This document shows positions 44,825 through 56,439 of a stretch of DNA of 64,000 bases, piece after piece. The stretch spans positions 61,002,985 through 61,066,984 of the forward strand of contig CM044321.1 of the NCBI GenBank assembly GCA_024291935.2, written 5' to 3'. The position numbers and the translations under genes are program-made. The stretch is from Okapia johnstoni (Eukaryota; Chordata; Mammalia; Artiodactyla; Giraffidae). The first letter of the stretch is position 1. The number at the start of each line of letters is the position of its first letter. A model generated the notes under the pieces. That model had not been told where the DNA came from. It worked only from the letters and a program-made list of their open reading frames with translations, and did no database searches.

Positions 44825-45345
44825 ATTATAATTATTAGTATTATACTCTGTGCTAAGCGCTAGTAATACAGCTGGGAACCTAGTAGCCATTGTTTCTTCC
44901 CTCAAGAAGCTTACAGGCCAACAAAACAAAACAAAGCAAGAAAACAATTGTAGGAGTGAATAATAATTGAAAAATTTAAATACGGATACAACTATGCCAC
45001 ACTGGATGCAATTAGAGACTTAAGTCAGTCTGATAGTAATTAGCTTATTAACTTTGGCAAGCCATTCAAACTCTCTGAATTGCAGCTTCTTCATCGAAAA
45101 ATCAATGACTTGGATTTTATTAAGTCTATAATTTTATAAAATAAATTTCTGAAAGATATGACTATTTGTATAACCAATTAGGTGCACTTTTTGATAAAGC
45201 GGGTATTGCGCTTCTCTCATTCATTCCTATATCAAGCAATACCTAGAAATCCATCATCAAAAGTAGATTTCCAATAATTGTTCAAATAACAATAGGAAAG
45301 AAAAAAAAAAGAAGCTTACAGGCCAGTGTGGGAGACTGCCATTCA
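44825..45345 (-). mobile_element. L2 3' end, split by a retro-inserted sequence
   Basis: ACTCTGTGCTAAGCGCTAGT, TTCTTCCCTCAAGAAGCTTA and CAGGCCA (to 44920) continue as GTGTGGGAGACTGCC at 45326. The split is flanked by a 17 bp duplication, so the L2 was interrupted by an insertion. Confidence 0.65.
44921..45308 (+). mobile_element. 388 bp retro-inserted sequence of unknown origin
   Basis: AAGAAGCTTACAGGCCA is present without mismatch at 44904-44920 and 45309-45325, and the insert ends in GGAAAG plus a run of A. These are the marks of LINE-driven insertion of an RNA copy. The body matches no SINE or young LINE I know. An antisense MIR-like stretch (45045-45150) is carried inside, as often in mRNA 3' UTRs or lncRNAs. 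No AATAAA lies 10-30 bp before the tail; the nearest is about 165 bp upstream. Longest frames are trivial. Confidence 0.7.
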
Positions 45346-45829
45346 ACCAGGGGATGCTGATGTGTTAAGATTGAAACTGCAAGTACAGAGCTGTGCTTCC
45401 CACGGTCTGGGCTACTGTCCTCTTCTGTTTCCCAGATTCTCTTCTTTCTCCAGCACCATCCCTGACTTTTTTTTTCCTTTATCTTCCACAAAGCTGTGAC
45501 TCCACCCAGACGCCGCTGATTTCCTCCCGAAGGCCCTTGCCCCACCCCAGCTCAGAGGGGGCAGGAAAGCCTCAAGATGAGTGGAGGCTTTTCATCAGCC
45601 AGGAGTCATCCTGGGACGGGGGCAGGGCGGGGAAGGGGGCAGGGCCAGTGGCAGGAAGCTCCTCAGTGTGGGCGTGGGCTTCCTTCTTGGAGGGAGATGC
45701 CCTCAGATGGCCTTCTCTGCTAGGCCGTGAGGTCTCCCACAAATCACTCGCCCTCTTATGACTCACTCTAACCATCCCCAAGAAGGAGATGATAATACTC
45801 TTTACATGGGGCTAGTTGACCATACATAT
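45346..45829. other. unassigned DNA
   Basis: GC-rich 45480-45720 opens frames on both strands (45393-45761, 45572-45781), with no domain recognised. Confidence 0.4.
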
Positions 45830-47256
45830 CAGTTCAGTTCAGTTCAGTCGCTCAGTCGTGTCTGGCTCTTTGCGACCCCGTGAACTGCAGCACGCCAGGT
45901 CTCCCTGTACATCACCAACCCCTGGAGTCCACCCAAACCCATGTCCATTGAGTCAGTAATGCCATCCAGCCATCTCATCCTCTGTCATCCCCTTCTCCTG
46001 CCCTAAATCTTTCCCAGCATCAGGGTCTTTTCAAATGAATCAGCTCTTTGCATCAGGTGGCCAAAGTATTGGAGTTTCAGCTTCAACATCAGTCCTTCCA
46101 ATGAACACCCAGGACTGATCTCCTTTAGGATGGACTGGTTGGATCTCCTTGCAGTCCAAGGGATTCTCAAGAGTCTTCTCCAACACCACAGTTCAAAAGC
46201 ATCAATTCTTCGGCACTCAGCTTTCTTTATAGTCCAACTCTCACATCCATACATGACCACTGGAAAAACCATAGCCTTGAGTATACAGACCTTTGTTGGC
46301 AAAGTAATGTCTCTGCTTTTTAATATGCTGTCTAGGTTGGTCATAACTTTCCTTTCAAGGAGTAAGCGTCTTTTAATTTCATGGCTGCAGTCACCATCTG
46401 CAGGGATTTTGGAGCCCAGAAAAATAAAGTCAGCCACTGTTTCCACTGTTTCCCCATCTATCTGCCATGAAGTAATGGGACCGGATGCCATTATCTTAAT
46501 TTTCTGAATGTTGAGCTTTAAGCCAACTTTTTCACTCTCTTCTTTCACTTTCATCAAGAGGCTCTTTAGTTCTTCTTTGCTTTCTGCCATAAGGGTGGTG
46601 TCATCTGCATATCTGAGGTTATTGATATTTCTCCCGGCAATCTTGATTCCAGCTTGTGCTTCCTCCAGCCCAGCGTTTCTCATGATGTACTCTGCATATA
46701 AGTTAAATAAGCAGGGTGACAATATACAGCCTTGAGGTACTCCTTTTCCTATTTGGAACCAGTCTGTTGTTCCATGTCCAGTTCTAACTGTTGCTTCCTG
46801 ACCTGCATACAGGTTTCTCAAGAGGCAGGTCAGGTGGTCTGGTATTCCCATCTCTTTCAGAATTTTCCACAGTTTATTGTGATCCACGCAGTCAAAGGCT
46901 TTGGCATAGTCAATAAAGCAGAAATAGATGTTTTTCTGGAACTCTCTTGCTTTTTTGATGATCCATCAGGTGTTGGCAATTTGATCTCTGGTTCCTCTGC
47001 TTTTTCTAAAACCAGCTTGAACATCTGGAAGTTCACGATTCACGACTTGCTGAAGCTTGGCTTGGAGAATTTTAAGTGTTACTTTACTAGCGTGTGAGAT
47101 GAGTGCAATTGTGCGGTAGTTTGAGCATTCTTTGGCATTGCCTTTCTTTGGGATCGGAATGAAAACTGACCTTTTACAGTCCTGTGGCCACTGCTGAGTT
47201 TTCCATATTTGCTGGCATATTGAGTTCAGCACTTTCACAGCGTCATCTTTCATTAT
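45830..47256 (-). mobile_element. BovB LINE, 1.43 kb, nearly open RT frame (copy 5)
   Basis: 3' end GTTCAGTTCAGTTCAGTCGC at 45834; 5'-truncated at about 47256 within the reverse transcriptase. Reading from 47253, one frame stays open except for a TGA at 46966-46968, then continues about 320 codons to a premature stop at 46003. It shows FDCVDHNKLW, QGCILSPCLF and an intact YADD box (46600-46611). The endonuclease domain is absent, so it is not autonomous. Best preserved of the nine copies. Confidence 0.96.
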
Positions 47257-47343
47257 CCACTATATATACGCACAAATAAGCACATATAACATTCATATAC
47301 ATGTATACATTCATACATATGTGTCTGTATATTTTTGTATATG

Positions 47344-47565
47344 TGTGTGCTAAGTCGCTTCAGTCGTGTCCCACTCTTTGCAACCTCATGGGTTGTAGCC
47401 GATCAGACTTCTCTGTCCATGGGATTCTTCTGGTAAGAATAATGGAGTGGGTTGTTGTGCCCCTTTTCCAAGGAATCTTCCCAACCCAGGGATCGAACCT
47501 ACATCTCTTATGTCTCCTGCATTGCCAGGTGGATTCTTTACACTAGCACCATCTAGGAAGCCCTG
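47344..47565 (-). mobile_element. Bov-tA SINE with 10 bp TSD
   Basis: Perfect TTTGTATATG at 47334-47343 and 47566-47575. Confidence 0.95.
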
Positions 47566-47749
47566 TTTGTATATGCATACACATATAAATACGTATATGT
47601 GAAAAATCTCAACTCAGTGCCTGGTCCACAGTCAGCACATAGTGTAGCTGTCAGTGCTAGCTCTGACCAGCTGTTACTAGGAGCTGGTGGTTTGGGGAGC
47701 ACAGTGTCCAGAATACAGAAATTCCTGAACCAGACAATTCAGTCTTGTG

Positions 47750-48150
47750 TCGTTGCTGAGCTAGGAATATGGGAAACAAAGTTGACAGAGTTGGGTTCCT
47801 GTCCTTGAAGGAGTGTGCAGTGCAGAGCTGTGCACAGGTGACGCCAACGCAAGCCAAGCTCTAGAAGTCAATCGAATTGAGGGTGCGTGCCCAGACACTC
47901 AGAAAGGAAATAGTTCTGCTCGGTCACCCCTCACTTGCACTGAGAGAATCAGAACTGTTGAGGGGGAGGTGATGCTAGAGGAAGGGCTCTCTTATCGGAA
48001 GGCAGAGGTAAGTGTATGAGCAAGTGCACAGGTTTGGGCAGCCTCGCAGCAGGTGTGGGCTCTGAGCATTGTGCCTGGAGCACAGTGGTCCTGCAGGGAC
48101 TCATCTGGAAGGCAGACTGGGGTTGTAGTGGAGGGTTTTTAGGCTGCTGA
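47750..48150 (-). mobile_element. L2 LINE, antisense, interrupted by BovB copy 6
   Basis: GCTGAGCTAGGAATATGGGA, TTCCTGTCCTTGAAGGAGTG and TATGAGCAAGTGCACAGGTT are in antisense L2 order. It may resume after the BovB near 48760. Confidence 0.5.
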
Positions 48151-48156
48151 GGGTTT

Positions 48157-48756
48157 CATTTTCTTGGGCTCCAACATCAGTGTGGATGGTTACTGCAGCC
48201 ACAAAATTAAAAGATGCTTGCTCCTTGGAAGAATAGCTATGGCAAACCTAGACAGTGTATTAAAAAGCAGAGACATGACTTGGCTGACAAAATTTCGTAT
48301 AGTCAAAGCTATGGTTTTTGCAGTAGTCATGTACAGATGTGAGAGCTGGACCATAAAGAAGGCTGAGCGCTGAAGTTGATGCTTTAAAACTATGGTGTTA
48401 GAGAAAACTCTTAAGAGTTCCTTGGACAGCAAGGAGATCAAACCAGTCAATCTTAAGGGAAATCAACCCTGAATATTCATTGGAAGGACTGGTGCTGAAG
48501 CTGAAACTCCAATTCTTTGGTCACCTGTTGTGAAGAGCTGACTTACTGGAAAAGACCCTGATGCTGGGAAAGATTGAGGGCAGGAGGAGAAGGGGATGAC
48601 AGAGGATGAGATGGTTGGATGGCATCACTGACTCAATGGACTTGAGTTTGAGCAAACCCAGGGAGATAGTGAAGGACAGGGAAGCCTGGCATGCCACAGT
48701 TCATGTGGTCGCTAAGAGTTGAACATGACTTAATGACTGAAGAACAACAACAACAA
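48157..48756 (+). mobile_element. BovB LINE 3' end (copy 6)
   Basis: TTTTCTTGGGCTCCAACATC to GACTGAAGAACAACAACAACA. GGGTTT on both sides (48151, 48758) is a weak target duplication. The frame is open only for about 70 codons (48164-48373). Confidence 0.92.
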
Positions 48757-48779
48757 GGGGTTTGCAGCTTATTACATAT

Positions 48780-49209
48780 TTGAGCTAAAAATGAACTGTC
48801 CTCTAAAGACTTGAAGACTCCATCAGGAAGATCCCGGCTTGTAAGGAGAAGACAAATTGAAAAGGAATAGGGTTTGTAAAATAAGGAACTAAAGCCAAGT
48901 TGAATCATATGAGCAACATCACCTTCTTTGTTTCTGCTGGCAGAGGACTCTATCATTAAGTCACAGCACTGTGGCACCCACCATCAGATTAAAATTCTCA
49001 ACAGATTTCCATGTGTAATAGAAACTTCAAACTTGCCTATCTTTGTCATCTTGAGTCTTCTGCCATATTGTAATTACTCATTTAATGGAGCATCTCCTCC
49101 ATATGCCTGTGAGGTCTGGAGGGATCTCTGCTTCTCTTAGCCTGATTTCTTGAATGCCTGGCATGTCCTATGGACAAGAAGAGATTCTGAATTGCAGATG
49201 AGAAATCTT
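48780..49209. other. unassigned DNA
   Basis: Possibly more L2 at 48760-48850; otherwise nothing recognised. Confidence 0.35.
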
Positions 49210-49357
49210 ATGATGAGATGGTTAGACAGCATCACTGACTGAATGGACATGAATTTGAGCAAACCCCAGAATATAGTGAAGGACAAGGAATCCTGGGGTG
49301 CTGTTGGCCATGGGGTTGCAAAGAGTTGGATATTACTTAGCGACTGAACAACAACAA
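49210..49357 (+). mobile_element. BovB 3' terminal fragment (copy 7)
   Basis: TATGATGAGATGGTTAGACA, AATTTGAGCAAACCCCAGAA and TTAGCGACTGAACAACAACA. Only the last 150 bp of BovB, so an early-terminated reverse transcript. Confidence 0.88.
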
Positions 49358-49443
49358 TCCTTGGAATCTAAGACGTTGCATTGTTTGCCTCAAAAAGACC
49401 TTAAGATATTTCAGGGGCCTGGAGACAGCATCTAATCTTGAGT

Positions 49444-49668
49444 GTTTGTGTGCTAAGTTGCTTCAGTTGTGTCCAACTCTTTGCAACACTATGGACCTTA
49501 GCCTGCAACGCTCCTCTGTCCATGGGATTCTCTAGGCAAGAATACTGGAGTGGGTTGCCATGCCCTCCTCCATGGGATCTTCATGATCCAGAGATTGAAC
49601 CTGTGTCTCTTACATCTCCTGCATTGGCAGGCGGATTTTTTTTACCACTAGTTCTATGTGGGAAGCCC
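49444..49668 (-). mobile_element. Bov-tA SINE with 12 bp TSD
   Basis: Perfect CTAATCTTGAGT at 49432-49443 and 49669-49680. Confidence 0.96.
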
Positions 49669-49844
49669 CTAATCTTGAGTACTTAATGTGAAAGAATCCA
49701 TGATGGGAATGCTGAAAAAGGTGGGGTTTTCTGGAAAGTCTTTAAAGTGTTTACTTTGACCCAGGCTAGTAAACAAATGAAGTCATGCACCTCCTACTTC
49801 AGGGTCAACTGGTCTACCAGCAAAATAGTCAGATTTCTGACTGC

Positions 49845-49960
49845 CTGCTTTATATCTTCTAAATCAAATTCCTGAAGAACACACCAGGGGGTGGGCATTT
49901 TTAACATGTAATCCTGGTGATTCTGATATACCCTCAAGCCTGAAAACCCCTGATGGGGAC
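49845..49960 (+). mobile_element. MER5A-like DNA transposon fragment
   Basis: TCAAATTCCTGAAGAACACA, GGGCATTTTTAACATGTAAT and GGTGATTCTGATATACCCTC, then CTGAAAACCCCTGATGG. Confidence 0.5.
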
Positions 49961-51775
49961 AAAGTCTCCAATCAATGAAATATATATATATTGGTAGGTG
50001 TTGGATGAAACAGGAGCTGGAGAAGGATCAATGCACACTGATGCAGTTTATGGTTCAAGAATTCTCAGCAAGACTCAAACCCCTCGAGTAAACTGAATAT
50101 TATGCAGGCTGTCACAGGACAGCATCTTGTCTTCAAAACTCAAACCTCTCTTCCACTTCATTCTATGATTTTAAAACATTTGTCAGATAAGGAACAGGAC
50201 CAAGGTTTTCTAGATGTCATATTATCTTGCTTGGATATTAGAACAAAGGCCATAGATATGAGTGATCATAACAACTTGACAGGTGAAGGGATATAATTAG
50301 AAACAATCCTGTCATGGAGGGAGTCGATTTAGTCTGCGTTCCTCAATGTGCGAACAGAAATAAATAGAAGGCTCTGTAGGGCCCCCGAGGTAATAGGTCT
50401 CCTGGCATTTGGCCACTTTCTGGATCCAAAGAGTAAATTGTAAATTCACAGAAATGACCTCTCTGTCTCCTAACCAGAGGACCTCCATCAAAATGTGGAC
50501 TCCCCTCGAACTGGAGAAGATGAGATGGAATTTGAGATGTGGTGGCTCTGATGACCCACAGGCGAGGGAGACCAATGCTTTCCATTGACAACAGGAGAAA
50601 AAGGGGATTACGGCCATCCAGATGGGCTTTTCTTCCCACCATATCTCATTGTATGAGGTGGTTGACCTCTTCCCAGCCTGCTATTTCCTTCCTGGAATGA
50701 ACTGTGGTTTGATTATCATGGAACAGGAATGCTCTGGAGAACATGGTGGCTGAGATGAAAGGGAGATAGATGGCTACCTCTGATCGGGGTGCTCTTCTGA
50801 TGGGTGATTCTGGTACCTGAAGTAACCATCCGGGGATAGGAAGTCATAGTGGTGAAACCCTGTCTAAAATAATGCTATAACCACAAGACAAAAACCATCA
50901 ATAGATAATAGAAGCAGGCTCTGAAATTCCCCCTTGCTGTTGAAGCTAAAGGCAGAAAGAAAAACTGGATCTGTGTTGCCTGGTGACTGAAGAGAAGATG
51001 AAGTGATAGGTCTCTGATAACCCAGGAGCTGTGATCCTTTTCTTCACTGAATTTGCTTTTTATATTTTGAGATTGATAATGAGATAGAAAAACCTTGAGA
51101 TTAAATTGACCCAGAAACAAAGAAATAATTGCGTTTTTCTATCCATTTCCTCCAGCACTAAAAGTAAAGGAGGCAAATGCTTTTGTTTTTCATCTATATG
51201 TATGGGTATTTTGCTTTATATAGATGTATACATATATATCTGTGTGTGTGTGTATATATATATATATCTTTAAATTTTGTCCTTGAACATAAAATGACTT
51301 TAGCAAATACAGGACTCTAATCACATTAGACTATCTTAATGAAATTATAACCATCAACAATCTGCAAGACCTGGCAAGATGCAATGATTCATATTTTCTG
51401 TGCAGGTACTTAAAGCTCATTTGGCCTGAAGAAATTGAAAGAAAATTATGTATGACAGAACTGTATCTCACCTCTCACTTATCTTGTAACAGCTCTAAGT
51501 TCTGGCTAATATAATCCAAAACAGAAGAAGTAATAGTCAGGCAAAAGTCTCTAGTAGGAAATAGAAACCCTGGCTTAAGAAAACCCCATGTGCCTCCAAT
51601 ATTATAACGATACTGGAAAAATCCCAGAAAGCAAAAATGAGGGTGATGATTTGCATTTAAGTAGGTTTTTCAGGTTTGATGCACGGTTGTTTTAATCAAT
51701 TATTCATCTTGATTTACTCTCCATTTTTTCTCTACTCCCAATTTTTAGGGATAGATTTAATACTTAAATCAAGCT
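49961..51775. other. 1.8 kb without recognised transposons
   Basis: Overlapping minus-strand frames at 50312-50642 have no recognised domain and only weak splice context; I suspect an old LTR but cannot support it. A TG/TA microsatellite lies at 51239-51268. Confidence 0.35.
51239..51268. repeat. (TG)n(TA)n microsatellite
   Basis: CTGTGTGTGTGTGTATATAT followed by more TA units. Confidence 0.9.
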
Positions 51776-51785
51776 AAGTATATCC

Positions 51786-51980
51786 TGAAAGTGAAAGTGG
51801 CTCATTCGTGTCTGACTCTTTGCGACCCCATGTACTATACAGTCCATGGAATTCTCCAGGCCAGAATACTGGAGTGGGTAGCCTATCCCTTCTGCAGCAG
51901 ATCTTCCCGACCCAGGAATCGAACTGAGTTGTCCTGCATTGCAGGGGGATTCTTTACCAGCTGAGCTACCAAGGAAGCCC
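51786..51980 (-). mobile_element. Bov-tA SINE at a reused target site
   Basis: TATAC subgroup (TGTACTATACAGTCCATGGA). Flanked by AAGTATATCC (51776-51785) and AAGTCTATCC (51981-51990). Immediately followed by an L1 that uses the same target. Confidence 0.94.
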
Positions 51981-51990
51981 AAGTCTATCC

Positions 51991-52424
51991 TTTTTTTTTT
52001 TTAATTTAAATTAGTTTATTTTCTATTTTTTAACTTTACAATATTGTATTTGTTTTGCCATACATTGACATGAATCCACCATGGGTGTACATGTTTTCCC
52101 CTTCCAGAACCCCTCTTCCACCTCCCTCCCCATCCCATTCCTCTGGGTCATCCTGGTGCACCAGCCCCGAGCACCCTGTATCATGCATTGAACCTGGACT
52201 GGCGATTCGTTTCACATGATAATTTACATGCTTCAATGCCATTCTCCCATATCATCCCGCCCTCGCCCTCTCCCATAGAGTCCATAATACTGTTCTATTT
52301 ATCTGTGTCTCTTTTGATGTCTCGCATACAGGGTTATCTTTACCGATTGACTAAATACCATATATATATGTGTTAGTATACTGTATTGGTGTTTTTCTTT
52401 CTGGCTTACTTCACTCTGTATACC
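51991..52424 (-). mobile_element. L1 3' end, young-looking, same target site
   Basis: Starts with 13 T (poly(A) tail on the minus strand), then TACAATATTGTATTTGTTTT, GTGCACCAGCCCCGAGCACC and CTTTCTGGCTTACTTCACTC. Ends at TACC before AAGTATATCC (52425-52434), a perfect match to the target copy at 51776-51785. Confidence 0.92.
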
Positions 52425-52434
52425 AAGTATATCC

Positions 52435-52675
52435 CATTACCCAAGAATTGAATCATCACATCTTCTACAGCTCTGTTCTTTGAATAAGCAGGTGTTAATT
52501 TTTCAGCTATGGTTTAAAAAAATGGACATTGACACTGGGCAGGTCTTCATGATCTTGCAAGATTGAAAGCCAAGGACTGTCGTTATTTACATTTCTCTGA
52601 TAGGGTCAGCTTGTCTGCCTGACATGCTGTATCTGTGTGGTTCTGGAGCAGTTTATGACTCAGTTCTGTTAAGAA
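52435..52675. other. unassigned DNA
   Basis: Nothing recognised. Confidence 0.4.
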
Positions 52676-52876
52676 TGGGCTTCCCCGGTGGCTCAGACAG
52701 TAAAGAATCTGCCTGCCTGGAGACCCAGGTTGGATTCCCTGGGTTGGGAAGATTCCCTGGAGTAGAGAATGGCAACCCTGTCCAGTATTCTTGCCTGGAG
52801 AATTCCATGGACAGAGGGGCCTGGCGGGCTACCACCCATGGTGTTGCAAAGAATCCAACGTGACTGAGCAGCTAAC
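52676..52876 (+). mobile_element. Bov-tA SINE
   Basis: GGGCTTCCCCGGTGGCTCAG to CGTGACTGAGCAGCTAACTT. About 12 bp are missing where the head normally carries the CAATGCAGG motif. Confidence 0.92.
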
Positions 52877-53234
52877 TTGTCCTGTGCCTGTAGCCACTCA
52901 GACGCACTATTGCTGTGCACAATAGCTTCCTACCTTGATCCCCCTTCTGCTGGTGTCAGAAACATGCTTCAGGCTTCTCATGAGAATGGCATCTGGATGG
53001 CTGATGTATTTCTAGTTGGAGATTCTGGGTCACCAGGATTTACCAAATTATCCCGTTTCTACTATGACCTGAAACCTGGTGCGATGGGATGCTGAGAAGT
53101 CAGTGTCTTCTGACTAAGTGTATCCTGTCCTTTTATTTTCTATCCTCAGAAATATTGTTTCCTCTTCCCTCATCTACAGTGTCACCCTGCGCACACAGAG
53201 GTTAACGCTAATTTTCATATTCAGGTAGAACTGT

Positions 53235-53740
53235 TCTCACTATGGGCCAAATACTGTGCTTAATGGACAAAAAACACTTGTTGTGTAAGTTGGACACTGG
53301 TCTAAATTATTTTAAAATGTTAATCTTCACTATGGTGCCCAGTTGCTCAGTCATGTCCACTTCTTTGCAGCCCCATGGTCTGTAGCCCGCCAGGCTCCTT
53401 GCTCCATGGAATTTTCCAGGCAAGAAAATTGGAATGGGTTGCCATTTCTTACTCTGGAAGATCTTCCCAACTCAGGGATTGAACCTGAGTTTCTTGCATC
53501 GCCTCCATTGGCAGGTGGATTCTTTACCACTAGCGCCACCTGGAAAGCAAGCCTGTTAACAACTAGGAAATGTTGTTACTATCCCATTTGACATCTTAGC
53601 TAACTGACCTAAAGTCAAAGGTTGGTTAATTTGCTAAGGCTATGTAGTCAACAAGTGGTAGAGCTCCGATTGAAACCCAGGTAAGAATATTTTCAGAGTC
53701 TACACTCTGTAACCACTTTGCTATGTTGCCCAGGAAAAAT
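53235..53740 (+). repeat. MIR SINE split by a Bov-tA SINE
   Basis: ACTATGGGCCAAATACTGTG (53239) to GTTAATCTTCA (53330), then TTACTATCCCATTTGACATC, GCTATGTAGTCAACAAGTGG and GCTCCGATTGAAACCCAGGT after the SINE. Confidence 0.7.
53332..53551 (-). mobile_element. Bov-tA SINE inside a MIR
   Basis: GGTGCCCAGTTGCTCAGTCA to CACTAGCGCCACCTGGAAAG. Full length. Confidence 0.92.
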
Positions 53741-53754
53741 TTGAAATGCCATTA

Positions 53755-53875
53755 TGGTCCTACAAGGTAGACACATTACTGTCCTCATTTTGCTAATGGG
53801 GAACTTGAATCACAGATGGCCATATCATTTTCCTAGCATCATACATTCAAACCCGAGACTTCCAACTTTTTCTTC
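53755..53875 (+). repeat. MIR fragment
   Basis: CTACAAGGTAGACACATTAC, CTCATTTTGCTAATGGGGAA and CATTCAAACCCGAGACTTCC, the second half of MIR. Confidence 0.6.
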
Positions 53876-56337
53876 TCTGTGGGCTCCCTAGAGGTGACAG
53901 TAGGGAGGATTGACTGTCTTCTGCAGCTTGTGTTTAAGAACCTCCATGTAAAGGGCTAAGGTGGTTAACAGCTACTGAAAAGTGGGATGTGTGCTTGAGA
54001 GAAGCTGAAGAGCTTTACGATGATTTCCAGGCCACATTCACATCCCACATCTCATAGGCTTTCCTGGGGGAGATGACTTCAGGGCAGTGAGGGAATTCAA
54101 GTCTCTGGCGCTCAGATTCCATGTCTTTAGGAGTCAAAGCTTTCATCTGGAGCTGAAACCACTTCTGTGGTTAGTCTGCAGTGCACCTGCAGATTTCCCA
54201 TTAAACTGCCTGCCGAATCAGGAATAATGATCCTCAGGGGGAAGAGAGATTATTTGCATTTGAATTAATGTTGAGTTCAGAGTCACAGATTCCTCATCAA
54301 GAAGGATTTAGAGCAATTGCTGGTATCCTGGGGATCTGTGACCAGCTCATTATTTTCATCTCGCAGGGTAGTACTAGAATTTTTATTTTTTTTTTCAAGT
54401 CTTCTTTCGAAAGTTTGGCTCTCTTTATCCCCATGATCATAATTATAATAATTTTGAAACATCAGTCTGCTCAGATATCAAGGTGTTGAACGGGTAATTT
54501 CACTTTAATGAATTTGTCTCGTATGGGCTGATTTTCCACATCTGTCCTAACCTGAATAGCTAACTGGTTAATATGAGAACTGTTCCGTTTCATTAACTTC
54601 TCCCCGTTGATCTCCTTGAGGTGGAACTGATGCATTGCCAGTTGCGAGCCCTGTCAGCTCTTTCTTTTTAGGCAAAGCGTGATGCCAGATTCTATTCTAA
54701 GGCACTGATGCCAACTAGGGAGAATAAAATGAAGTCATTTGATCATCCAGGTAAACTTCAGGTTTCCATGTATTGGACAGTTTCTGAGAGATTCGCAAGT
54801 CGTTGTCACAGACATCATAAACACTTGGACCCGAGGCCATCTTGGGGAAATGTACTCGTAAGGTACACGTAAGGAGATTTTGTGGAGGTTCTTGACTTCT
54901 AACCTTTGAGGAATCAGGTCTCTTGATTGCCATGGTGGGCTAGGAAGATGTTTTGAGAAGTATTTAAGGTAAAAGAGAAGATGGCAGTGGATTACCGAGC
55001 CTTCTAATGCATCCTCCGTAGATCCCTGCTGAGATGTTCTGCTAAGCATAGTTCTGCTGAGATGGAGAAACACTCTGTTATGATGCTCTGGACTCTAAGA
55101 GAAAACCCAGGGCAAACAACCAGGAGGCATGCTGTCTCTCACAACAAGAAGATAGAGTGCACTTCAGGATTGATTGATTCAGTGGCTCTGTGTCATCAAG
55201 GATCCAGTTGTTTGTGCCTTTCTGCCTAATGCTAACATTGATTTTATTCTTAGACTTGCTCTCCTTGAGGTTGTATGAGGACTACTAGGAAAAATGAGAC
55301 ATAAGACATACTGTCTTATGCTTCCCTGCTCACCTCCCTGGGGTTGAGGGAGGAAGAGACTTTCTTTATTTGCGGAAGAAAAATCCTTCATTTCAGTCTG
55401 GATGGATCAACTTAGGTCTTGTCCTGCCCCAACAACAATAACTATTATCATGAGAATAATATCATGAGCTGGTGGTTGAAACATGAGTTCAAGGTTCCAT
55501 AACTGTGAAGAGGTAAGGGGTTACTGGATTATGCTAGACTAATCAGTGCCCACTCTTGGGACTGCTGATGGAGTCAGCTTTCTGGAGACACACCAGCTAT
55601 TTGGAGAAAGGAAGGAGTCTAGAGGAATGAAGAAGAAAAGAATAGCGTAACAGTGCTCACTATGCTGATCTGAAAAACACAGCTGCCAACCCTACCATGA
55701 AGAAGGTAAGAATTTCAGCTGAAGCCTACTGACCCTGGAGGTGAATCGAGGCTAGAACACCTTCCCCTAATGATTTGAGACTGGGCACTGAAAACTGAGC
55801 TCTGAAAACAAGATAAAAATGGAAATGAAACCAGAAAACAGAAGGCAGCACCGAGAACTCAGCTATTAAAAGGACATGTGTGTGGGAGGCTCTGTGTGCT
55901 GGGTGTGTCAGGTTGTACCCTCCGCCATGTTTTGTAAGTTTTTGATGGAGACTTGAAACTGGAGCATGCTCTCTATAACCCAGGACAAAGGGACCATCAA
56001 TGTGCAATCAAAAGAACAGGTACCAGTATCCATCATCCAAGTAAAGAGCCATCCTGTTTGATGAATCCAGCAAAACCAACTTTCTAGCTGTCATAGACTC
56101 CTTTGTGCATTTTGCTCTTTTTTACGCTTATCATTTCAAGTGTACTTTTATTCCTACCAATTAAACAGAAATGTTTCACAATTGTCCTATGTATTCTTCA
56201 CTTTATCCTTTGGGAAAAACAGATTGGGGTCATCTTTTTTAGCTAAAGTTTAGGTGTACATGAGGACAGTGCCACGTCCTCCCAGATTATCCAATATTTG
56301 TATCACTGGTGTGGTATACACTTACCACAACTTTTGT
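53876..56337. other. 2.5 kb without recognised transposons
   Basis: No young repeat. Minus-strand frames at 54715-55073 read as mixed-composition peptide but lack splice signals in the right frame. Nothing else supported. Confidence 0.4.
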
Positions 56338-56432
56338 TTAGTTGTTGGAGTATAACTGCTTTACAATGCGGATATATGTATACGTATAGCTAATTCACTT
56401 CATCACACAGCAGGAACTAACACCATACAGCT
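56338..56432. mobile_element. rearranged L1 3' end (inverted junction)
   Basis: TTGGAGTATAACTGCTTTAC reads as antisense L1 terminus, then GTATAGCTAATTCACTTCAT and CAGCAGGAACTAACACC read as sense L1 terminus. The switch falls near 56370. Confidence 0.5.
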
Positions 56433-56439
56433 TTAATCT

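Noticed and set aside
46003..47253. Reverse transcriptase frame as a host gene
   Set aside because: It is an internal part of a BovB LINE with 5' truncation, an in-frame stop and a premature end.
50312..50642. Overlapping 99- and 101-codon minus-strand frames
   Set aside because: Two frames open over the same bases and no family recognised. Possibly an old LTR but not supportable.
54715..55073. 72- and 112-codon minus-strand frames, one with varied composition
   Set aside because: Both frames overlap, no acceptor/donor pair fits either, and no homologue was recognised.
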